A stretch of 64,000 bases of DNA from Luteimonas aestuarii (GTDB taxonomy: Bacteria; Pseudomonadota; Gammaproteobacteria; Xanthomonadales; Xanthomonadaceae), in the NCBI RefSeq assembly GCF_004357985.1, contig NZ_SMTF01000004.1, positions 1-64,000 on the forward strand, read 5' to 3'. Shown piece after piece: positions 45,896-56,396 of this stretch (its first letter is position 1; every line of letters begins with the position of its first letter). The notes beneath the pieces are model-generated. The model worked only from the letters and a program-made list of their open reading frames with translations. It did not search any database and had not been told where the DNA came from. Position numbers and translations under genes: made by a program.

Positions 45896-46821
45896 GCGTG
45901 GCCCCGCCCCGTCGCGGCCTGCCCACCACCGCGCACGGCCGCGCCGCGCTGCTGATGCTGGGCAGCACCGCGGCGTTCGCGGTGATGGTGCTGACCATCC
46001 GGCTGGCGTCGAAAACCATTCCCACCGGCGAGATCGCGTTCTTCCGCAACTTCTTCGGGCTGCTGGCCTTGCTGCCGATCCTGCTGCACAAGCGAAGGGC
46101 GCTGCCGCGCACGCGGCACCTGGGCCGATACTTCGTGCGGACCGCGATCGGCCTGGGTTCGATGTTGTGCGCGTTCTGGGCCATCGGCCACCTGCCGTTG
46201 TCGCAGGCGGTGTCGCTGGGCTACGCCACGCCCTTGTTCGCCACCATCGCGGCCGCGCTGTGGCTGGGTGAAAACGTGCGCGTGCGACGCTGGCTGGCGG
46301 TCGCCGCCGGTTTCGTCGGCGTGATCGTGATCCTGCGCCCGGGGGCGTCGTTCACCCCCGGCATGCTGGTGGCGCTGCTGGGCGCAGGATTGGCCGCACT
46401 GGTGGCGATCCAGATGAAGCAGCTGTCGCGGCTGGACGCGCCCGACACCATCGTCTTCTACACCTATGTGTTCTGGGTGCCGCTGTCGCTGGGCCCGGCC
46501 CTGCTGCACTGGACCTGGCCGCAAGGCGAGGCGTGGGTATGGCTGGTCGCGACCGGCGTGCTGGGCACGTTCGGCCAGTTGCTGTGGACCCGTGCGCTGC
46601 AGCTGGGCGAGGTCTCGGCGCTGCAGCCGATCAGCTTCATGCAGCTGCCGATCGTCATCGTACTGGGCTGGCTGCTGTTCGCGGAAACCATCGATGCCTG
46701 GACCCTGCTGGGGGCCGGCATCGTGCTCGGCGCCAATGGCTACATCGCCCACCGCGAGGCGGTACTACAGCGCCGCGCGGCGACCAGGGCGCCGGTGGAA
46801 GCCGCCAAGCCGGGAGAATGA
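45892..46821 (+). CDS. DMT-superfamily (EamA) transporter
   Basis: 309 aa from a GTG at 45892 that overlaps the murB stop; a GTG at 45898 is an alternative. Ten predicted spans form two EamA repeats: LGSTAAFAVMVLTIRLAS starts the first, with PTGEIAFFRNFFGLLAL and PLSQAVSLGYATPLFATIAAALWLGE; the second ends GEVSALQPISFMQLPIVIVLGWLLFAETID. Substrate is unknown. RhaT-like drug/metabolite exporters of this type carry amino acids or small metabolites. It is convergent with the kinase gene, 7 bp between stops. Confidence 0.88.
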   Translation: MSVAPPRRGLPTTAHGRAALLMLGSTAAFAVMVLTIRLASKTIPTGEIAFFRNFFGLLALLPILLHKRRALPRTRHLGRYFVRTAIGLGSMLCAFWAIGHLPLSQAVSLGYATPLFATIAAALWLGENVRVRRWLAVAAGFVGVIVILRPGASFTPGMLVALLGAGLAALVAIQMKQLSRLDAPDTIVFYTYVFWVPLSLGPALLHWTWPQGEAWVWLVATGVLGTFGQLLWTRALQLGEVSALQPISFMQLPIVIVLGWLLFAETIDAWTLLGAGIVLGANGYIAHREAVLQRRAATRAPVEAAKPGE

Positions 46822-46828
46822 CGCAGCG

Positions 46829-49555
46829 CTAGCGCCGGCTGCCGGGTTCGCCTTCGCGGATCTGCTGCTCGATCCTGCCGCGCCGTTCGGTGAGTGCCGC
46901 GGTGAGCGTGGCTGGATCGGCCGCCAGCAGCGGATCGATGTCGCGCCGCTGCACCTCGGCGGCCTCGTCGCCGAGACCCGACAGCCGCAGTGCCTTCACC
47001 AGGGCCCAGGCGGTATTGGGGGTTTCGGGCGAATCCGGCGGCAAGTGCGCCTTGCGCAGCGCCAACGCCTGCCGAAGCCGTTCGATCCCCGCATTCCTGC
47101 GCCCCGTATCCAGCAAGGCCTCCCCGGACATCATCAACCCGGCCTGGTACTGGGGATGCTTTTCGCCCAGCACGCGCAGGGCGCGCGGCAGGCCATCATC
47201 GAAATGCCGCAAGGCATCGCGCGACCGGCCCGCACGCTGCAGGGTGACGCCGTGGTTGAGCTGGATGAACAAGGTGTCCGGATGATCCTGGCCCAGGATG
47301 CGCCGCCGAGCCTCCAGCACCTTCGCCTCCAGCGGCAGGCCGCGGTCGAAGTCGTCCATGCGGGCGTGGAAGCTGGCGACGTTGAGCGCCGTGCGCAGCG
47401 TCTGTGGATGTTCCGCGCCCAGCACCCGCGTGCGCGCCTCCAGGACCGCTTGCGCCTCGGCCAGCGCCTCGTGGTGTCGCCCCAGGCCGCTGAGCATGTT
47501 GGCGAGGTTGTTGCGGACCGCCAGCGTGTCGGGATGCTCCGCACCCAGCCGCCGGATCATCGCCTCGGCCAGCGTCCGCTGCATCGCCACCGCAGGCTCG
47601 AACTCGGACTGCATGGCGCGCATCGTCGCCAGCGCACCCATCGATGCCAGCGTGTCGCCGTCGTCGAGTCCATCCACCTCGATGCGCAACGGCACCACCT
47701 TCTCCAGCAGCGCACGCGCTTCGACGATGTCGCCCGCGCGTCCCAGCACCAGCGCCAGGCCCGTCATCGCCCGCAGGGTCAGCGTATCGGCCTCGCCGCG
47801 GACCGTGGACAGGCGTTCGACCACCCCGCGCTTGCGCGCCACCGCTTCGGGCAGGTCGCCTTGCAGGGCATCGACTTCGCTCAGTTCCAGCTCGATGCCG
47901 GCGCGCGTCTCGTCGCCATCCGGCAATGCCGCCGCATCCACGAGCGCCGATTCCAGCACCTGTCGCGCATCGTCGTAACGCGACAGTTTGTGGAGCGCAC
48001 TGCCGTGGGCCATCCGCGCGCGCAGCGTCGCCGGATCGCGCGGTCCCAGCGTCGATGCCCGATAGGCCGCCACGGCGGCCTGCGATTCGGCGGCCTTTTC
48101 ATAGAGGCCAAGCGCGGCATGGACGCGACCACTGGCTTCGCGCAGGTCTGCCGCCAGGGCAGGCTGGTCGTCGAAGTCGCGCGCGATCGCAAGTTCCGCC
48201 CGGTCCAGCATCTCGCGTTCGATCAACATGCGTGCGATGTCGGTGGTACTGGCGGCTTCCAGCACGGCGTCCAGCGCCGGCAACCGGTCGGGATCGGCGC
48301 GCGCCACCTGATCGCGCAGGCCCGCGGACAGTCCAAGCCCCATGCCCTGGATGTCGATGTTCTCCAGCATCGACTGCTGGAACGCCGCCACCTTCTCCAG
48401 TTCGCCGCTGCGCCGTTCGGCGATGGCGCGCTGTTCCCTCGCCTCCATCAGCCCCAGCAACGACAGCGCCAGTCCGCCGACCAGTGCAGCCACCGCCACC
48501 GACGCCGCCGCAAGGCCCACGCGATGGCGCGAGACGAACTTGCGCGACGCATACCAGCGCGACGCCGGCACCGCCTGCACCACCCTGCCATCGAGGAATC
48601 GGCGCAGGTCGTCGGCAAGTTCCGCCACCGACGCGTAGCGCGCGTTGCGGTCATGGCGCATGGCTTTCGCCACCACCCAGTCGAGTTCGCCGCGCAACAC
48701 CCGCCGCATGCCGGACAGGCGGCGGCCCTGGCTCTTCGCCAGCCGCTCGGCCTCGCCCGGTGGCAAGGTCGCCAATTGCTCCGACGGCAGGCGCAGCGTG
48801 CGCTCATGGTCGGTCATCGTTTCGCCGGCCGTCGCGGGGCGCCGCCCGGTCAACAGTTCGCACAGCACGACGCCCAGGGCGTAGACATCGCTGCGCGTAT
48901 CCACCAGCGACTGGTCCCCGCCCGCCTGCTCCGGGCTCATGTAGTCGGGCGTGCCGGCCACTTCCCGCGTTTCCGCCAGTGCAGCCGCAGTCGCGATGCC
49001 GAAATCGATGATCTTCGGGTGCGCCTTGCCGTCGATCTCATCCACAAGCAGGTTTCCCGGCTTGAGGTCGCGGTGGATCACGCCCTTCTGGTGCGCATGC
49101 TGCACGCCGTTGCAGATGTCGATGAACAGCGCGATGCGCTGGGCCAGCAGCAGGCCGTTCGACTGGCAGTACTCCGTGACCGGACGGCCGTCGATGAACT
49201 CCATCGCGAAGTACGGCTGGCCATCCTCGGTGGTATCGGCATCGTAGATCTGGGCGATCGCCGGATGCCGCATCTGCGCCAGCACCTGCCGCTCGAGTTC
49301 GAAGTAGGCCTTGTGCCTCGCCTCCAGCCGCTGCGCGCGCAGCAGCTTCAGCGCCACCGTGCGCCGCACCGGATGCAGCTGTTCGGCACGATAGACGTCC
49401 CCCATGCCGCCGTGTCCCACGCGCGCTTGGATGCGGTAGCGACCAAGGCGTGTCCCCGGCGGCAAGCCGTCGCCCACGTCCACGCCTGCCAGCGACGATT
49501 GCGTCGCCAGCAGCTCGGTGCGGTCTGGGTCGTGCTCGTGCTCACCGGTGCCCAT
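46829..49555 (-). CDS. Transmembrane Ser/Thr protein kinase with C-terminal tetratricopeptide-type repeats
   Basis: 908 aa from the ATG at 49555 (AGGGGA upstream). The N-terminal Hanks-type kinase (~36-330) has VGHGGMGDVYRAE, the ATP Lys in VALKLL, HRDLKPGNLLVD, DFGIAT and GTPDYMSPEQAGGD. One membrane span (~382-405, LAAASVAVAALVGGLALSLLGL) leads to a large extracytoplasmic region of helical repeats, many with the LGAEHPDTLAVRNNLA or LGQDHPDTLFIQLNHG pattern of TPR/kinesin-light-chain repeats. The family phosphorylates Ser/Thr on partner proteins, often with FHA domains. A divergent gene 132 bp away encodes an FHA-GGDEF protein, a strong candidate substrate. What the repeats sense is unknown. 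Confidence 0.93.
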   Translation of the reverse strand: MGTGEHEHDPDRTELLATQSSLAGVDVGDGLPPGTRLGRYRIQARVGHGGMGDVYRAEQLHPVRRTVALKLLRAQRLEARHKAYFELERQVLAQMRHPAIAQIYDADTTEDGQPYFAMEFIDGRPVTEYCQSNGLLLAQRIALFIDICNGVQHAHQKGVIHRDLKPGNLLVDEIDGKAHPKIIDFGIATAAALAETREVAGTPDYMSPEQAGGDQSLVDTRSDVYALGVVLCELLTGRRPATAGETMTDHERTLRLPSEQLATLPPGEAERLAKSQGRRLSGMRRVLRGELDWVVAKAMRHDRNARYASVAELADDLRRFLDGRVVQAVPASRWYASRKFVSRHRVGLAAASVAVAALVGGLALSLLGLMEAREQRAIAERRSGELEKVAAFQQSMLENIDIQGMGLGLSAGLRDQVARADPDRLPALDAVLEAASTTDIARMLIEREMLDRAELAIARDFDDQPALAADLREASGRVHAALGLYEKAAESQAAVAAYRASTLGPRDPATLRARMAHGSALHKLSRYDDARQVLESALVDAAALPDGDETRAGIELELSEVDALQGDLPEAVARKRGVVERLSTVRGEADTLTLRAMTGLALVLGRAGDIVEARALLEKVVPLRIEVDGLDDGDTLASMGALATMRAMQSEFEPAVAMQRTLAEAMIRRLGAEHPDTLAVRNNLANMLSGLGRHHEALAEAQAVLEARTRVLGAEHPQTLRTALNVASFHARMDDFDRGLPLEAKVLEARRRILGQDHPDTLFIQLNHGVTLQRAGRSRDALRHFDDGLPRALRVLGEKHPQYQAGLMMSGEALLDTGRRNAGIERLRQALALRKAHLPPDSPETPNTAWALVKALRLSGLGDEAAEVQRRDIDPLLAADPATLTAALTERRGRIEQQIREGEPGSRR

Positions 49556-49687
49556 GGTCGTCCCCTTCGGCCAGGCAGCGTGCATGGTAACGGAACCACC
49601 CCACCCGGCATGAATACGCGAACGACCGGATGAACGCGGCACGCCCCTGCCGTTACACTCCAGTCTCCCCTCCATGCCGTCCCGGCC

Positions 49688-50578
49688 GTGCCCCACGATC
49701 CCGCGGAAACCACGCAACGCACCCTGCTCAGCAGTGGTCCGCACCGGACCACGCCGCGTTCGGCCTGCGTGGTAGTCATCCATGGCGAAGGCCTCGGCCG
49801 TCGCGCGGACGTGGAAGATGCGCCCGTCCTGGTCGGTCGATCGCACGAATCCGACCTGGTGATCGCGCACAAGAGCGTGTCGCGCGAGCACTGCCGCATC
49901 TGGCGCGATGGCGACGACTACCGCCTGCGCGACCTCGGCGCCACCAACCGCACGCGCGTGAACGACCGTGGCGTGGAGGAAACCGTGCTGTCCGACGGCG
50001 ACCACATCGTGGTCGGCGAGAGCATCCTGAAGTTCATCAGCCAGACCAGCGTCGAGGCGCGCTACCACGAAGAGATCTACCAGCTCGCCACCCACGACAT
50101 GCTGACCGAGCTGTACAACCGCCGGCACTTCATCGAGATGGCGGACAAGGAAATCGCACGCGCCCTGCGCCACCAGCGTCCGCTGGCGCTGTGCATCATC
50201 GACGTCGACCTGTTCAAGCCGGTCAACGACCGCCATGGCCACATCGCCGGGGACGAGGTCCTGCGGCGTATCGCAGCGCTACTGGGCCAGCACGTCCGCA
50301 GCGAGGACATCGCTGCACGCATTGGTGGCGAGGAATTCGCGGTACTGCTGCCCGAGAGCGATGGCGGCGTTGCCTCGCACTTTGCCGAGCGCGTGCGGCA
50401 GGCCATCGCCGCCGCCACGTTCGCGCCTGGCGGCGAATCCCGGCGCATCACCGTCAGCATCGGCATCGCGACACTGTCGGAAGCACGCGCCAACAGGCCA
50501 TCGCTGATGGCTGCCGCCGATGCCGCGCTCTATCGTGCCAAGGACGGTGGCCGCAACCAGGTGTGCGTGGAAACCTGA
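49688..50578 (+). CDS. FHA-GGDEF diguanylate cyclase
   Basis: 296 aa from a GTG at 49688. The FHA domain (~25-120) has VGRSHESDLVI, KSVSREHCRI and GATNRTRVND, holding the Gly-Arg, Ser-Arg-x-His and Asn residues that bind phosphothreonine. The GGDEF domain (~130-296) is intact: THDMLTELYNRRHF, DVDLFKPVNDRHGHIAGDEVL, the active site GGEEF in ARIGGEEFAVLLPE, and an inhibitory I-site RSED placed five residues before it. It should make c-di-GMP, with output probably controlled by phospho-peptide binding. It is divergent from the Ser/Thr kinase. Confidence 0.94.
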   Translation: MPHDPAETTQRTLLSSGPHRTTPRSACVVVIHGEGLGRRADVEDAPVLVGRSHESDLVIAHKSVSREHCRIWRDGDDYRLRDLGATNRTRVNDRGVEETVLSDGDHIVVGESILKFISQTSVEARYHEEIYQLATHDMLTELYNRRHFIEMADKEIARALRHQRPLALCIIDVDLFKPVNDRHGHIAGDEVLRRIAALLGQHVRSEDIAARIGGEEFAVLLPESDGGVASHFAERVRQAIAAATFAPGGESRRITVSIGIATLSEARANRPSLMAAADAALYRAKDGGRNQVCVET

Positions 50579-50743
50579 CCCCGGCGTTCCGATTCGCCCG
50601 CAACGCCTTCCACGGGAAACCCGCCCCGGTACGCCGGTGTCGGCGCTTGGTCGCTCCAGGCCCACGGCCGGCACATCGATGGCCGTCCAGGCCTGCCTGC
50701 ACGCCCTCGCACCCCTCCGCACACGCAAGCCTCCGGAAAAGAA

Positions 50744-50769
50744 GAAGGGCCGGTTTGCACCGGCCCTTC
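50744..50769 (-). terminator. Terminator after the S8 protease gene
   Basis: The 11-bp stem GAAGGGCCGGT/ACCGGCCCTTC has a TTGC loop. On the minus strand it is followed by a pyrimidine-rich TTCTTTTCC tract. The rest of 50579-50794 shows no gene. Confidence 0.8.
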
Positions 50770-50794
50770 CAGGATCACATCCAGGGAACGTTGC

Positions 50795-53700
50795 TCAAGG
50801 CGTGACGTTCAGGCGAACCCGGCCCGCCGCCTTGGGCTTCAGCGGGTCGTTGCTCGACGCGCAGATGTAGGCGACATTGCTGCTGCCCGGCGCCAACCCT
50901 GCAGAAGACAGAGCAATGCGCAGCGTGTTCGCATTGCCTGCCAGCACATTGCCAACGACCGGGGTCACCGGGCCAATCCACGGCGCGCCGCATGGCACCT
51001 CGCCGACGATGTTGAGGTTCAGGCCATTGTACGCGGCCGCCGGTGTCGTCCATGCGGCGGTACCACCGGCGTTCTGGGTCATGGTCCTGAAATCACCGGT
51101 CGCGGTCTGCGAGCCGAACCACACCCAACGGAAGTTGGTGGTGGTGCGCGCATAGGGCACCAGCCAATAGCGTCCCGCCGGCAGCGTCGGTGCCTGGCCA
51201 GCCGCGGCCAGGTCGAAGCGGACGTGGTTGAACTGCCCGGAGGTGGTGATGGTGATTCCCGGTCCGTTCGGGGCCGATTCGTAGCTCCACACGGCGGACG
51301 ACAAGTTGCTCGGGCTACCGGCCGGATTGCCGCCGGCATCGGCGAAGATCGCCCAGCCGAACCGTGTCGCGCTGGTCAGCAGCGACCCGGAAGTCACCGT
51401 GAAGCCTTCGGTATAGACCGACCTCACGGTCAGCGGGGTCGACAGCACGAAATCGTCCGCGGCAAACAGCGCCGGTGTGGCATTGTCGCTGAGGAACGAC
51501 GATGCGTAGCCGCTGGTCAGCGTGCCGCGGGGCACGTCGACGACCGTGGTGCTGGCTACGCCGGCGTTGTCGATCGTGTAATGCAGCGTCGAACCGCCGA
51601 CATTGGCCACCGAACCGGTGCCAGCGCCGCTGCGGTTCGCCTGCAACGATGCGATGACGTCCGGCAGCACGATCGCCGGCGGCGGCACGGACACCGCGAC
51701 CGGCATGCGCAGCACGGACGCGTTGGTGCCGGCCGTGGTCGGCGTGAGCACCACGGTACCGAAATGCCAGCTGCCATCGGCCGGCAACGACTTGGTATCG
51801 ACCAGCACGTTCAGGGTCGCCGTGCCATTGGCCGCGAACTTGAGGTTCGCCCCGTTGGTACGGCCCGGCAGGCCCTCCAGCGTCACTCGCCACGTCATCG
51901 CGCGCGCCTGGGTATTGCGGAACGTGCGCTGGAACGAACACGAGGTAAAGCAACTGGCGCTGGCAAGGCTGGGCTGGTTCAGCGTGGAGGGCTGGCCACC
52001 GGTGGCCGGGTTGGCCGCCAGGTAGTTCGCCACGCTTTCATCCATGACCAGGCCGGCATTGATGGCCTTGTCCACGCGGATGCGGCCGCTGCCCGCACCA
52101 AAAGGCGTGGCTGGCGTGACCTGGTCCTCCAGCAACACGGTCTGGTCGGCGGTCAGCGCGAGTGCCGACTTGATCTCCGGCACCGTCCAGCCCGGACGCG
52201 CCTGGCGCACCAGGCCGGCGGCGCCCGCCTGGTGCGGCGAGGCCATCGAGGTGCCGTTGTACAGGTCGATCGCATTCTCGAACCCGGTCAGCGTGGTCCC
52301 CGCAGTGACCGCAAGCACGCGCACGCCGGGTGCCGTCACGTCGGGCTTCAGCAAATCGAACGTCCCCGCAGGTCCGCGCGAGCTGAATGCGCCCAGTGCG
52401 TCCGGTGTGTTCGTCATGATGATCGCGGGGTAGGGAATGCCCGCCGTGGTGGCGCCGGGATTGGCCGCCGCGAAGTTGCGCAGTGCGTTGCCATCGGCCT
52501 GCAGGATGCCGAACGCCGGGATGGTGGTACCCGGCACCGAGGGAATGATGCCGCCGGCGGCGTTGTTCGCGATCACGACCGCGGCGGCCCCTGCGGCTGC
52601 AGCGTTGTTGACCTTTTCGGCGAATCCGCAGGTGCCGCGCCGGATCACGATGATCGCGCCGGTGAGCGAGTCGGCCGGATAGGGATTGGGCAGGCAGCCA
52701 TCCGCGGCGGTGTCGATGCCGGGGCTGACGACCAGCCGCGAGGTCCCCGGGATGGAGACCGTCTGTGCGACGCCATTGCTGCCGGGATTCATGATCACCG
52801 CGCCCAGCGGCTCCGGCACCGGCGCCGGTCCCGTCACTTCCAGTACGGTCAGGAAATCGCCACGGCCATGCTGCGACGCCGCCGTCGAGGCGACCCACGG
52901 CTCGAGGTGTCCCATCGTGTTCGGCCCCGGGCCGCTGTTGCCCGCGGACGCGGCGATGTAGATGCCCGCATCGACGGCATTGAGGAAGGCCAGCGACACG
53001 GCCTCGCTCCAGGGCTGCGCACCGCCGCCGATGGAGTAGTTGATCACGTCGACCACGCCATCGGCGATGGCCTGGTTGACGGCCGCCACCGCCGACACGT
53101 TCGGGCAAAGGCCCTGGCCGGTCGCGGTATTGGTGTAGCAGACATCGAACGCGACGATGTTCGCGCGCGGCGCGACGCCGGAGATCTCGAGGTCATGCCC
53201 GCCGAACTCCACGGCACGGCGATTGCCGCCCGCGGTGGAAGCGGTGTGGCTACCGTGGCCATTGGTATCGCCGAAGCCCGGCTCTTCGCGGATGTTCGCC
53301 AGGCCGCACTGGTTGCCCGGCGCGCCGCAAACGAAATCGTAACCACCGATCAGCTTGTCATTGCAGCGGCCGGCATCCACGCCCCCCGCCGCGCAGGTGC
53401 CGAGATAGTTGCCGGCGCCACGCGGATTGACGTGCTGGTAGCCATCGATGGCCGACAGCGCCGAGAACGACGGGCTGCCCCAGTTGATGCCGGAATCGAG
53501 GATGCCGAACACGATGCCCTCGCCCTTGTAGGCGGTCGGCGCACCCGGATTGGTGCCCGTCCAGACCGGTTCGGCGCCAATCAGCGCCGGGCCGAGATCG
53601 GTATCCAGCAGGTACTCGCGATATTCCTCGACCAGGAGCACCTCCGGCAGATTGCGGATGCGTTCCGCCTCCACCGCCGAGACCTCGGCGACGATGCCGT

Positions 53701-54172
53701 TGACCGCGTGCTGCATGCCAAGACGGACATCCAGCGGGCGGCCGATGCTGCGTTCGATGCTTCCCTTGTGGTCCGCCTGGCGGCCGCGCAGGTAGCTGAC
53801 ATAGTTCCTGGCCTGTGGCGCATTGACGTCCAGCTTCGCCTTGCCTCGCGCGCCCACCGTGCGCTTCGGTTCCGGAAGGCTGGCGATGCCGCCACGATAG
53901 GCGCCCAGCGCGGGTTCGCGGAACACGACGATGAAGGTCCCCTTGGCGCCATCAACCGCAGCGCGCGCGGGCGGCCCGTCAATGCCAAGGCCTGCAAGCC
54001 GCTCGCCGACGACCGCAGTGCCGGCGCCCGGAGGCTGTGCCGGCTGCGTGCGCGCGTCGCTTCCGGACAACAGGCCGGCGACCGGCCCTGCCTTTGTCAG
54101 TACGGCGGCACCCGCGATCGCAGCGATCGCCAGCAACCCCGCGGTCCAGCCGAATGTTCTTGCTCGAGACAT
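50795..54172 (-). CDS. Large secreted S8 (subtilisin-family) serine protease
   Basis: 1125 aa from the ATG at 54172 (GGAGAG upstream). The signal peptide is TFGWTAGLLAIAAIAGAAV. An inhibitor I9-like propeptide (~75-190) has GTFIVVFREPALGAYRGG and VNGIVAEVSAVEAERIRNLPEV. The catalytic domain has Asp226 (GILDSGINW), His306 (NGHGSHTAST) and the Ser in YNGTSMASPHQAGAA (residue ~690). A protease-associated (PA) insert, with IIVIRRGTCGFAEKVNNAAAAGAAAVVIANN, lies between His and Ser. The C-terminal ~350 residues are beta-rich domains of unknown role. It is probably exported by Sec and released outside the cell. The layout (I9-S8-PA) is common in Lysobacter-type predators and scavengers. It is a single gene between two unrelated units. 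Confidence 0.93.
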   Translation of the reverse strand: MSRARTFGWTAGLLAIAAIAGAAVLTKAGPVAGLLSGSDARTQPAQPPGAGTAVVGERLAGLGIDGPPARAAVDGAKGTFIVVFREPALGAYRGGIASLPEPKRTVGARGKAKLDVNAPQARNYVSYLRGRQADHKGSIERSIGRPLDVRLGMQHAVNGIVAEVSAVEAERIRNLPEVLLVEEYREYLLDTDLGPALIGAEPVWTGTNPGAPTAYKGEGIVFGILDSGINWGSPSFSALSAIDGYQHVNPRGAGNYLGTCAAGGVDAGRCNDKLIGGYDFVCGAPGNQCGLANIREEPGFGDTNGHGSHTASTAGGNRRAVEFGGHDLEISGVAPRANIVAFDVCYTNTATGQGLCPNVSAVAAVNQAIADGVVDVINYSIGGGAQPWSEAVSLAFLNAVDAGIYIAASAGNSGPGPNTMGHLEPWVASTAASQHGRGDFLTVLEVTGPAPVPEPLGAVIMNPGSNGVAQTVSIPGTSRLVVSPGIDTAADGCLPNPYPADSLTGAIIVIRRGTCGFAEKVNNAAAAGAAAVVIANNAAGGIIPSVPGTTIPAFGILQADGNALRNFAAANPGATTAGIPYPAIIMTNTPDALGAFSSRGPAGTFDLLKPDVTAPGVRVLAVTAGTTLTGFENAIDLYNGTSMASPHQAGAAGLVRQARPGWTVPEIKSALALTADQTVLLEDQVTPATPFGAGSGRIRVDKAINAGLVMDESVANYLAANPATGGQPSTLNQPSLASASCFTSCSFQRTFRNTQARAMTWRVTLEGLPGRTNGANLKFAANGTATLNVLVDTKSLPADGSWHFGTVVLTPTTAGTNASVLRMPVAVSVPPPAIVLPDVIASLQANRSGAGTGSVANVGGSTLHYTIDNAGVASTTVVDVPRGTLTSGYASSFLSDNATPALFAADDFVLSTPLTVRSVYTEGFTVTSGSLLTSATRFGWAIFADAGGNPAGSPSNLSSAVWSYESAPNGPGITITTSGQFNHVRFDLAAAGQAPTLPAGRYWLVPYARTTTNFRWVWFGSQTATGDFRTMTQNAGGTAAWTTPAAAYNGLNLNIVGEVPCGAPWIGPVTPVVGNVLAGNANTLRIALSSAGLAPGSSNVAYICASSNDPLKPKAAGRVRLNVTP

Positions 54173-54389
54173 CTGATCTCTCTCCAGATCGGCACAGCTG
54201 AGGAATGAACGAGGCACCGCAGGCATGGCCTGCGACGCATACGGGATACACGGAATCAATGGCGCGGCGGCCCCCTCGGCCACGCCCGCCATTGCAGCCG
54301 ACTCTACCGGTTTTGCGGAGGACTGCACAACGCAGCGCAGCATACGGTCACGAATGGGGTAACGAGCCGTCGGATAAGGCCGCGTTGCG

Positions 54390-55065
54390 TCAGGCAGGAC
54401 GGGCGCGCAATGGGCGCACCAGCACCCATGCACCGAGCACCCACACCGTGGCCGCGGCCCAGCCGGCGAGGATGTCGGAGGGGTAGTGCACCCCCAGGTA
54501 CACGCGCGACAGGCCCACCATCGGCACGAACACGGCCATGGCAGCGACCACCCACCAGCGCCACCGCGTGCGCCAGCACAACAGCAGCAGGACCAGCGCC
54601 AGGGTCATCGAGCCCATCGCATGGCCGCTGGGGAAACTGAAGGTGGACTCAGGCGCGATCGACTCCCACAGCGACGGCCGGTCCCGTGCATATAGTTGCT
54701 TCGTCGCGATGTTCAGCAGCGCGGAACCCCCAATTGAAAGGCCGGCGAATACGCTGTCGCGGAAGCGACGTGCGATGGCCAGCCCCGCCACCAGCAGGAT
54801 GTCGAAAGGCACCACGCCGTACTGGTAGCCCGCTGCCGAAAAGTACAGGAACACGCGATCGAAGCCGTCGCGCGCCATTGCCTGCGCGAACAGCAGGATC
54901 GGCTCGTCGAAGGGCAGCGACTCGCCCTCGTGCACTTCGTCGGCCAACTCAAGGAACAGCCACATCGGCAGCAGCAGCGCTGCGAACAGCAATGCCAGCC
55001 TCGGACCATGCCGCACCAGCGTGGCGATGAGCTCGCGCCATTCGCCGCGCAGGATCCCGTTCGGT

Positions 55066-55073
<8 letters not shown>
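54390..55073 (-). CDS. PAP2-family membrane phosphatase
   Basis: 227 aa from a GTG at 55073, which overlaps the ispG stop by eight bases; a longer frame to 55130 is less likely. There are six hydrophobic segments. The three acid-phosphatase motifs are [12 protein letters not shown] (KxxxxxxRP), PSGHAMGS (PSGH) and [12 protein letters not shown] (SRxxxxxHxxxD). All catalytic Arg/His residues are present. Likely substrates are undecaprenyl pyrophosphate or phosphatidic-acid-type lipids; the position after ispG favours an isoprenoid link, but this is inference. 216 bp separate its stop from the S8 gene, which must carry its own promoter there. Confidence 0.9.
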
Positions 55074-56349
<1,276 letters not shown>

Positions 56350-56396
56350 GGCGCCATTTTACCTGTCCCTGCCGCGGCAGCGTTTATCCTGACCGG

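Noticed and set aside
46466-49633. 1055-codon plus-strand frame across the kinase gene
   Set aside because: Same shadow pattern. Kinase motifs are clear on the minus strand.
51224-54208. 994-codon plus-strand frame across the S8 protease gene
   Set aside because: Low-complexity Arg/Gly/Asp/His content and no domain. The minus strand encodes a complete S8 protease with triad, PA domain and signal peptide.
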